Assembly (NCBI GenBank): GCA_022561675.1
Contig: JADFQT010000059.1
Span: 1-10,706, forward strand
From: Chloroflexota bacterium
GTDB lineage: Bacteria > Chloroflexota > Dehalococcoidia > Lucifugimonadales > UBA3495
Length of the DNA stretch: 10,706 bases
Direction of reading: 5' to 3'
Shown: positions 5,568-10,706 of the stretch, piece by piece
Numbering within the stretch: the first letter of the stretch is position 1
Layout of the letters: every line of letters starts with the position of its first letter
Notes under the pieces: generated by a model
The model's database searches: none
Seen by the model: only the letters and a program-made list of their open reading frames with translations
What the model was told of the DNA's origin: nothing
Made by a program: the position numbers and the translations under genes

Positions 5568-6833
5568 ATGGCCGATACCGAAATTGAAACCGCCAGAGAG
5601 CAACGGCCTCCCCGATTTCGAACCTTCTCCGCCCTCCGCAACGTCAACTTTCGATACCTCTGGGTAAGCAGCGCCTTCATTAGCGCCGGCAATCAGGTCC
5701 AGCAAATCGCCATGGGGTGGTTGGTGTGGGACGCAACCAACTCGACGATTTGGGTCGGCACTGTCCTGGGAATTCGTGCCCTGCCGATTCTGCTGGTGGG
5801 CCCACTGGCCGGAGTGGCCATAGACCGGCTGGACCGGAAAAAGCTGTTCCTGGCGGCCCAGCTAGGGCTGGTGGTGACAGCTTTCTTCTTCGGTCTGGAT
5901 GTGTACTTGCATCCGGAGCAGATACCGGTCTGGCACCCGCTGCTCTTCACCTTTCTGCTGGGCCTGGATGCCGCCCTGAGCCAGCCGGTAAGACAGGCGA
6001 TGATCGTCAACACGGTTCCGCCTGAGGACATCACCAACGCGGTAGCGCTGAACAACTCGGCCAACAGTGTCATGCAGAGCGTTGCTCCCCTGATTAGCGT
6101 AGGTCTGATAGCCCTTCCCTGGGGTGTGGCGGGTAATTTCTTCATCCAAAGCGCCGCCTATGTGGCGGTATTCTTGATCATCCTGCCCTTGAAAACACCC
6201 TACCGAGGAAGCATCGCAGAACGAACAACCGTCAGGCGAAACTTCACCGAGGGCATCGGGCACATACGCAGCGACACCACTCTTTTACTCTTGATTATCC
6301 TGGTCTTCATCCCTTCCCTATTCATCCATTCAACCCAGAATTTGCTGATCGTCTTTGCCACCGACGTTCTTGGTGGTGGATTGCGGGAGTTGGGACTGCT
6401 GGGCGCCAGCATGGGCCTGGGGGCTCTGGTAGCGACCTTCACCGTCGCCTCGCTGGGGAATTTCCAGTGGCGGGGCAAGCTCAACATGGGCTCCATCATT
6501 TTGGTTACGGTAGTGTTGATTTTCTTTGGGATGTCCTCCCACTTGATCCTTTCGCTGGTGATCATCGGAGTCCTGGGTTTCTTCAACACCGGATTCCGGC
6601 TGGCCAACAACGCCCTGATTCAGTCCCGGGTGCCGGATGCGCTCAGGGGACGGGTTCTCAGCATCTACAACATGGACCACGGATTCCAGCCGGTAGGCAG
6701 CGTGCTGCTGGGTTTCATGTTTGGTACCGCACTCCTGGGTCCCCAGAGAGCCGTGGTTGTGGCAGGATTGGCCGCCGTGGCAGTAACGCTGTTCATCGCG
6801 GTGCGCTTCCGGCACCTGTGGAGTTTGAAATAG
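5568..6833 (+). CDS. Major facilitator superfamily permease, EntS/MFS_3-like
   Basis: This 421-residue integral membrane protein has about 12 predicted helices. It resembles the exporter branch that includes EntS (enterobactin efflux) and other drug or metabolite exporters. Supporting motifs are FRYLWVSSAFISAGNQ (28-43), a short helix-2/3 loop IDRLDRKKLFL (85-95) standing in for MFS motif A, QPVRQAMIVNTVPPEDITNA (139-158) with AVALNN just after, and RVPDALRGRVLSIYNM (354-369), all typical of the MFS_3 type. The start is fixed by the in-frame TAA at 5562 and by the homologous segment beginning near residue 25. There is no Shine-Dalgarno sequence. It is separated from its neighbours by 213 and 239 bp, so it is likely monocistronic. 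The substrate cannot be told; siderophore synthesis genes are absent here. Confidence 0.88.
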   Translation: MADTEIETAREQRPPRFRTFSALRNVNFRYLWVSSAFISAGNQVQQIAMGWLVWDATNSTIWVGTVLGIRALPILLVGPLAGVAIDRLDRKKLFLAAQLGLVVTAFFFGLDVYLHPEQIPVWHPLLFTFLLGLDAALSQPVRQAMIVNTVPPEDITNAVALNNSANSVMQSVAPLISVGLIALPWGVAGNFFIQSAAYVAVFLIILPLKTPYRGSIAERTTVRRNFTEGIGHIRSDTTLLLLIILVFIPSLFIHSTQNLLIVFATDVLGGGLRELGLLGASMGLGALVATFTVASLGNFQWRGKLNMGSIILVTVVLIFFGMSSHLILSLVIIGVLGFFNTGFRLANNALIQSRVPDALRGRVLSIYNMDHGFQPVGSVLLGFMFGTALLGPQRAVVVAGLAAVAVTLFIAVRFRHLWSLK

Positions 6834-6842
6834 GCGTGACTG

Positions 6843-6881
6843 GTCGTTGGAATTGGACCTCCCTCCTTTGAATCCAACGAC
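6843..6881 (+). terminator. Stem-loop after the first MFS gene
   Basis: GTCGTTGGAATT and AATCCAACGAC pair over 11 bp with one bulged A, starting 10 bases after the stop. The loop is pyrimidine-rich. There is no T-tract, so it is either a factor-assisted end or a 3' RNA-protecting hairpin. Confidence 0.45.
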
Positions 6882-6912
6882 TGAACCCACCGATTGAAAC
6901 CATCGACTTCCC
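6874..6912. repeat. Three imperfect 13-bp tandem repeats
   Basis: The consecutive 13-mers are CCAACGACTGAAC, CCACCGATTGAAA and CCATCGACTTCCC, sharing CCANCGAYT in exact register. The first copy overlaps the right arm of the preceding stem-loop. They lie in the 239-bp gap between the two permease genes, about 160 bp before the second. They could be operator-like sites or a decayed tandem duplication. Confidence 0.5.
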
Positions 6913-7072
6913 CTACCAGGCTGGTTTTCGCGCCTACCCCGGACAGCCCACCAAGGTTTTGCCAGATGATTTATCCGAATAATGACACTTCGCTTCGGCG
7001 ATGGCATACAGTCCTGGGACCGGGTATCAAGCTTGGGCTCGCCGGCCGGGGCCAATTTAAGAGGTACTGCTT

Positions 7073-8326
7073 ATGGCTCACACCCATCATCACCCTCACC
7101 TAGAGAATGTAGCAGAGCACCAGGGAATACGCCGGGGCGCCGCGTTTATCCTGGGAGGATTAACCAGCGGCCACGGAGTTTTCCACTGGTTTACCCAGAG
7201 CTTCATCGTTATGCTCCCCGAAGTGAGAGAGACCTTTGCTCTCACCGCAGTGCAGATCGGCGCTATCAACTCGGCCAGAGAGGTCGTGTCTGGATTGGTT
7301 TCGCTGCCCGGCGGGGTGGTTACCGACATGCTGCGCCATCATTGGGGATTGGTGCTGGCCGCCTGCATGGCCCTCTTCGGTTTGGGGTGGCTGATAATGG
7401 GTTTTTCACTCATCTACCCGGTTTTGTTGCTGGGCATGGGTGTCGTAGCCATGTCGTCTTCAATTTGGCATCTTCCAGCCATTGCCGCCCTGTCGCATCA
7501 CTTTTCCCATCGCCGCGGCTCTGCCCTTTCCTTCCACGGCGTCGGTGGTAACGTCGGGGACGTGGCCGGGCCTCTGCTAACCGGCTTTCTGCTGGCGACT
7601 TTCGCCTGGCAGGGGATAATCAAGATTTACGCCGTAATACCCCTGTTTCTGGCGTTCCTGGTGTTCTGGGCCTTCCGCGACATTGGCCGCAGTGACGATG
7701 GCCAACAAAACAAGGTCGACTTGGAGGCCCAGATTGCCGAGACCAAGCGAGTGCTCCGGATTCCCAAACTTTGGGCGATAATGTTAGTTGCGGGTCTGCG
7801 GGGCATGGCTTTCATTAGCTTTTTGACCTTTTTGCCCTTGTATCTTACCGATGAGCTGAGCCTGAGCGCACAGTCCCGAGGCATCCACATCGCCCTGCTT
7901 ACTATGGTGGGCATTCTCTTCACTCCCGTCATGGGCTACCTTTCAGACCGAATCGGCAGAAAAATGGTTTTGGTACCGGGAATGTTGCTGTTGTCCATCC
8001 TGACCATCCTCCTAGTGCCTTACGGTCATGGAATCGGTCTTATCGTCATATTGGCGCTGCTGGGAACTTTCTTGTTCAGCGACCAACCTATCCTGACCGC
8101 CGCGGCCCTGGACATAGTCGGGGAAGGAGTCGCTGCTACCACCCTGGGGGCGCTCTCCTTCTCCCGCTTCGTCCTCAGCGCAGCCTCTCCGTTGATCGCC
8201 GGTGCTCTGTACGAGGCCAACCTGGACTACATCTTCTACTACACCGCCGGGCTTTTTGCGTTAGCGACCCTGATTCTGCTGATGATTCCCATGCCCAGAA
8301 CCCAAGAAGAAACTGAACCTGGATAA
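7073..8326 (+). CDS. Major facilitator superfamily permease with His-rich N-terminus
   Basis: This 417-residue membrane protein has about 12 helices in two halves separated by a charged cytoplasmic loop (about 202-232). MFS motif A is clear at the start of the second half, GYLSDRIGRKMVL (288-300), and degenerate in the first, GGVVTDMLRHH (80-90). The first half is unusually rich in histidine: MAHTHHHPH at the extreme N-terminus, GHGVFHWF (33-40) in helix 1, and IWHLPAIAALSHHFSHRRG (131-149). The helix-1 and fourth/fifth-helix pattern recalls the Fsr (fosmidomycin resistance) type, but I cannot confirm that. AAGAGGT lies 7 nt before the ATG. The substrate is unknown. The N-terminal histidines and the nearby NicO gene raise the idea of a metal or metal-chelate substrate, which is only an inference. 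Confidence 0.85.
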   Translation: MAHTHHHPHLENVAEHQGIRRGAAFILGGLTSGHGVFHWFTQSFIVMLPEVRETFALTAVQIGAINSAREVVSGLVSLPGGVVTDMLRHHWGLVLAACMALFGLGWLIMGFSLIYPVLLLGMGVVAMSSSIWHLPAIAALSHHFSHRRGSALSFHGVGGNVGDVAGPLLTGFLLATFAWQGIIKIYAVIPLFLAFLVFWAFRDIGRSDDGQQNKVDLEAQIAETKRVLRIPKLWAIMLVAGLRGMAFISFLTFLPLYLTDELSLSAQSRGIHIALLTMVGILFTPVMGYLSDRIGRKMVLVPGMLLLSILTILLVPYGHGIGLIVILALLGTFLFSDQPILTAAALDIVGEGVAATTLGALSFSRFVLSAASPLIAGALYEANLDYIFYYTAGLFALATLILLMIPMPRTQEETEPG

Positions 8327-8332
8327 TCATAG

Positions 8333-8356
8333 CCCTGGTAATCACGACCACCAGGG
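8333..8356 (+). terminator. Stem-loop after the second MFS gene
   Basis: CCCTGGT and ACCAGGG form a perfect 7-bp stem around a 10-nt loop, beginning 7 bases after the stop. The flanks are AGC and, after two extra Gs, GCT. There is no T-run, so this is a possible transcript end, not a canonical intrinsic terminator. Confidence 0.4.
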
Positions 8357-8452
8357 GGGCTCAACAAGGCTCTCCTCATACCCATGATGAAGCGGACGAA
8401 GGACATCAAAATTCGCATCCCCGTTAGCCTTTCTAAAATCCCGCTATCGGCG

Positions 8453-8481
8453 GATAATTGATCTTAATATGATTTGAGGAG
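8453..8481 (+). promoter_or_regulatory. -10 box and ribosome binding site of the dehydrogenase gene
   Basis: GATAAT (8453-8458) is a fair -10 with only a weak -35 (TTTCTA, 17 bp upstream). TAATAT at 8465-8470 is an alternative. GAGGAG (8476-8481) lies 8 nt before the ATG and is a clear Shine-Dalgarno sequence. Confidence 0.4.
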
Positions 8482-8489
8482 TTTTCTGG

Positions 8490-9380
8490 ATGGCTATCAA
8501 CACCGTGGCGATATTGAGCCCGGGAGACATGGGGCACGCGGTAGGCCGGCTGCTGCGGGAGCACGAACTGAGAGTTGTCACCTGTTTGACCGGCCGCAGC
8601 GAACGAACCAGGGCTCTCTCCCAGCAGGCCGGCATTGCCGATGTGCCCGACATGAACGACCTGATACAGCAGTCGGACCTGGTTATGTCAATAACCGTAT
8701 CCGAAGTAGCGCCGCAGGTCTGCCGTCAGGTAGCGGACGCGATTCGGGCCACCCGGCGCGACATTTTGTTCGCCGAATGCAACGCCATTGCTCCCAGCAA
8801 GGCCATCGAGATGGAGCCGATTATCTCCGACGCCGGCGGACGCTTCGTGGACGTATCCATCATCGGCAGCCCTCCCCGCAACGGCAGCAGCCCCCGGTTC
8901 TACACTTCGGGAGCGCGCGCGACCGAGTTTGAGGAGATGGCCGGGTTCGGTCTGGACGTGAGAAACATCGGGCCAAACATCGGCCAGGCTTCCGGCATCA
9001 AGATGTGCTACGCAGCCATGACCAAAGGAACTGCGGCCCTGCACACCGAACTGCTGATGGCCGCCGAGCTTATGGGCCTTTTCCAACCCCTGCAGGAGGA
9101 ATTTCAATCCGGCCAGGGGGCGGTTTATCAGAGAATGGAGCGCGGCATTCCGGGGATGCCCGCCAAGTCGCGCCGCTGGGTCAGCGAGATGGAGGAGATA
9201 GAAGCAACCTTCGGCCAGCTGGGAATGACCCCGCATATTCTAGAAGGAGTGGCGGATATGTACCGCCTGGTGGGAGACACCCCGCTGGGAGAGGAGACAC
9301 CTGAGGCCAGGGATCGGGAGAGGTCGTTAGAGGAAACGATTCGCCTATTGGCGGAAGCATTGAAGCAGCCCGGAGTTTAA
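8490..9380 (+). CDS. NAD(P)-dependent dehydrogenase, 6PGDH-like with DUF1932 C-terminus
   Basis: This 296-residue cytosolic protein belongs to the beta-hydroxyacid dehydrogenase/6-phosphogluconate dehydrogenase superfamily. The N-terminal Rossmann half starts VAILSPGDMGHAVGRLL (6-22), where SPGDMG replaces the usual GxGxxG. TGRSERTR (34-41) follows the second strand. SDLVMSITV and DILFAECNAIAPSKA (91-105) form later strands, and GGRFVDVSIIGSPPR (116-130) is the substrate-side segment. The all-helical C-terminal half begins GQASGIKMCYAAMTKG (165-180). K171 sits where these enzymes carry their catalytic lysine, and the KMCYAAMTKGTAAL pattern is typical of DUF1932 proteins. The substrate is unknown, since no pathway partner is nearby. 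The ATG is supported by GAGGAG. The gene ends against a strong terminator. Confidence 0.85.
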   Translation: MAINTVAILSPGDMGHAVGRLLREHELRVVTCLTGRSERTRALSQQAGIADVPDMNDLIQQSDLVMSITVSEVAPQVCRQVADAIRATRRDILFAECNAIAPSKAIEMEPIISDAGGRFVDVSIIGSPPRNGSSPRFYTSGARATEFEEMAGFGLDVRNIGPNIGQASGIKMCYAAMTKGTAALHTELLMAAELMGLFQPLQEEFQSGQGAVYQRMERGIPGMPAKSRRWVSEMEEIEATFGQLGMTPHILEGVADMYRLVGDTPLGEETPEARDRERSLEETIRLLAEALKQPGV

Positions 9381-9433
9381 CCCACGAGATTAACCCACCA
9401 TCGTGAATGCCAAGGAGGATTAGCGGCTGGATG

Positions 9434-9476
9434 CAGAAGCCCCGGAACCTTTTGTAAGGTTCCGGGGCTTCTGTTT
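9434..9476 (+). terminator. Strong stem-loop terminator between convergent genes
   Basis: CAGAAGCCCCGGAACCTT (9434-9451) and its exact complement (9456-9473) form an 18-bp perfect, GC-rich stem with a TTGT loop. TTT follows on the plus strand. It lies between the convergent dehydrogenase and cupin genes and can serve both. The T-tract is short, but the stem is the strongest hairpin I found in the window. Confidence 0.85.
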
Positions 9477-9512
9477 CTACCGACACAGGTAAAGCGTGCC
9501 AGGTTGGGATAT

Positions 9513-9884
9513 TTAAGCCTCGGTCTGCTCCGTCTGACTGCCCTTAACCGTCACCGTGATGTGCGCCATCGAGGTATCGTCGGGAGCGCCGTGCCAGTGA
9601 TTCTCTCCAGCGGGAATCAGAATCACGTCGCCCTGGCTCACGGTCACCATTTCATTGTCCGTCGCCACCTTGCCGGTGCCTTCGGTAATGATTAGAATCT
9701 GGTCGCCGCTGTGTTTGTGGAACTTGTTGCGGGAGCCGGCGTCGAAGCTGACAATTCCGAAGTTGAAGTTATTGCTGTCGTCGCCCTGAAGAATTCCCTG
9801 ACGGTACACCTGGGTTCCGGTCATCAGGCCCCCGGTCATCGGCGCGGCTTCCTTGGGGACACTGTCCTTCTTAACTATCTTCAT
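9513..9884 (-). CDS. Small single-domain cupin protein
   Basis: This 123-residue single-domain metal-binding beta barrel shows cupin motif 1 as G50-SRNKF-H56-K-H58-SGDQILIITEG, with Q62 where many cupins carry the fourth ligand glutamate. Motif 2 is G85-DVILIPAGENHWH (to 98), supplying H96 or H98. The motif-2 segment GENHWHGAPDDTSMAHITV closely resembles the one I recall from manganese-dependent cupin hydroxynitrile lyases and related proteins, but that likeness does not establish activity. The start at 9884 is chosen because AGGAGG lies 6 nt upstream; an upstream TTG at 9908 would add eight residues without a ribosome binding site. It is convergent with the dehydrogenase and shares its terminator. 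The substrate is unknown. Confidence 0.88.
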   Translation of the reverse strand: MKIVKKDSVPKEAAPMTGGLMTGTQVYRQGILQGDDSNNFNFGIVSFDAGSRNKFHKHSGDQILIITEGTGKVATDNEMVTVSQGDVILIPAGENHWHGAPDDTSMAHITVTVKGSQTEQTEA

Positions 9885-10057
9885 ACACTTCCTCCTAGTT
9901 ACGGCCAAGGGCCATCATTGTGCTAGTAGCGGCTGCTCCAGAGACAGTTCGCCAAGTATACGCAGGAGCCCGGCTGCCGCCGGCGATAATAATAACCCGT
10001 GTTTGCTGTCACGTCTACGGTGGACCCTAAAAAAACGGGACTATCGATTGCCGCCCT

Positions 10058-10084
10058 CTCAATTACCTCCGCTCAATTACCTCC
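10058..10084. repeat. 13-bp direct repeat at the stop of the 125-residue gene
   Basis: CTCAATTACCTCC occurs twice with one base between (10058-10070 and 10072-10084). The copy nearer the gene holds its TGA stop; the other lies just beyond. The 14-base period is not a multiple of three, so the extra copy is outside the reading frame. It looks like a recent tandem duplication. Confidence 0.7.
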
Positions 10085-10450
10085 ACCCTGCATGCCTTCT
10101 AGCAAGTTCGCCAGGGTGCGGGAGAGCAGGCTGGGCCGGTCAGCGTATTCCGGGGTCGGGTACCACTCATAGTCAAAACTCCGCAGTGTCTGCCCATCGA
10201 TGCTGCTCAGCAGGCTGGAAACGATCACCTGGAACCGGACTATCTGAGTCGCCAGTTCCGCCAACTGCTCCAGCACCGGATCGGGACAGTCAAGGATCAC
10301 CAGAAACCCACCCTGCTTCTCGCCATCGGTTACTCGGGCCCGGAAAACCCTGCCCAGCAGCTCCAGCTCGACGATTTCATAGCTCCGCTCCGGCCGCTGG
10401 AATTGGGGCCACCCGACCGAGATGGTTCCCCCTACCCGCCAATGGTGCAT
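10073..10450 (-). CDS. Hypothetical protein, family not recognised
   Basis: I do not recognise this 125-residue soluble protein. Residues 1-55 look like beta structure (WRVGGTISVGW, YEIVELELLGRVFRARV, GGFLVILDC). A helix (58-70, PVLEQLAELATQIV) and another strand-rich part (VRFQVIVSSL) follow, then a helix near the end (107-120, SLLSRTLANLLEGM). There is no signal peptide and no obvious catalytic cluster. The ATG at 10450 is preferred because AGGAG lies 7 nt upstream; a GTG five codons earlier overlaps that site and is less likely. The gene reads toward the cupin gene in the same direction, with 188 bp between them, so they may or may not be cotranscribed. Confidence 0.65.
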   Translation of the reverse strand: MHHWRVGGTISVGWPQFQRPERSYEIVELELLGRVFRARVTDGEKQGGFLVILDCPDPVLEQLAELATQIVRFQVIVSSLLSSIDGQTLRSFDYEWYPTPEYADRPSLLSRTLANLLEGMQGGGN

Positions 10451-10613
10451 CGCACCACTCCTCACTAAAGCAATTCCGAGCTACTACCGGCGCAAGCCCA
10501 ACCAGCGTCAGGGATTCGGCCTTGCTGGCTAATGGCCCATACTACTCTGGGGCATGGAAGCGTGGCAAGGCACCCGGGGCAGTCCCATCTTCGCTTTGGT
10601 ATAGGAAATGCGA

Positions 10614-10706
10614 CTATCGCTCTTCGCCGAAGGAGAGAAAGGCCAGAGAAATTGAGGAAGCCAAGATAAGCAGCAAGGCCGGAGCGGCGGCTCGGGCGAA
10701 GAAGGC
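10614..10706 (-). CDS. Possible C-terminal fragment of a membrane protein, cut by the window edge
   Basis: Reading in from the right edge on the minus strand gives 30 open codons ending at TAG (10614-10616). The peptide contains PALLLILASSISLAFLSFG followed by EER, which looks like a last membrane helix with a short charged tail. It has the same direction as the two genes to its left. The opposite strand is also open across this stretch (an Ala/Lys-rich reading), so the call is tentative. Confidence 0.4.
   Translation of the reverse strand, partial: AFFARAAAPALLLILASSISLAFLSFGEER

Noticed and set aside
6330..7055. 241-codon minus-strand frame
   Set aside because: It is antisense to the first MFS permease, with low-complexity H, Q and G content and no recognisable domain.
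8384..8461. 25-codon frame MMKRTKDIKIRIPVSL...
   Set aside because: No clear ribosome binding site, and it overlaps the promoter region of the dehydrogenase; too short to support without conservation.
10029..10035. A7/T7 tract as a terminator for the 125-residue gene
   Set aside because: No stable stem lies directly before the T-run on the minus strand.
10466..10706. Plus-strand open frame at the right edge ending in Ala/Lys-rich sequence
   Set aside because: No ATG and no ribosome binding site. The opposite strand gives a more protein-like membrane helix ending in a stop.

Overview
The window carries ten complete protein genes and probably an eleventh, cut by the right edge. It looks like a chromosomal segment from a moderately GC-rich free-living bacterium. 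My best guess is Chloroflexota, Dehalococcoidia or a relative. Two things point there: the pair of a HerA-type ATPase with a separate small HAS-barrel-like protein, and degenerate palindromic intergenic repeats of a type I associate from memory with that phylum. No rRNA, tRNA, CRISPR array, transposase or phage gene was seen.

Left part (1-3897, minus strand): panC (pantothenate synthetase) lies leftmost. Upstream of it is a 378-base gene-free stretch made of degenerate REP-like repeats. Next come a HerA/FtsK-superfamily ATPase and its partner, whose stop and start overlap by 4 bp (ATGA). A short YtxH-type membrane protein follows, divergent from the Fur-family regulator.

Middle (3898-8326, plus strand): a strong sigma70-type promoter drives a Fur-family repressor. 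A NicO/UreH-type Ni/Co transporter with a histidine-rich loop follows 39 bp later, so the two look like a metal-homeostasis operon. Two unrelated major facilitator permeases come next, each set apart by its own intergenic region. The first has a good promoter and a possible string of two tiny upstream ORFs. The second has a His-rich N-terminus.

Right part (8490-10706): a plus-strand NAD(P)-dependent dehydrogenase of the 6PGDH-like/DUF1932 type converges on a minus-strand small cupin. They share an 18-bp perfect stem terminator. To the right, also on the minus strand, are an unrecognised 125-residue protein and a probable truncated membrane-protein C-terminus.

The segment reads as ordinary housekeeping and transport genes. 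Its most distinctive parts are the HerA/HAS-like pair with no nuclease gene beside it, the Fur/NicO pair, and several structured intergenic regions.
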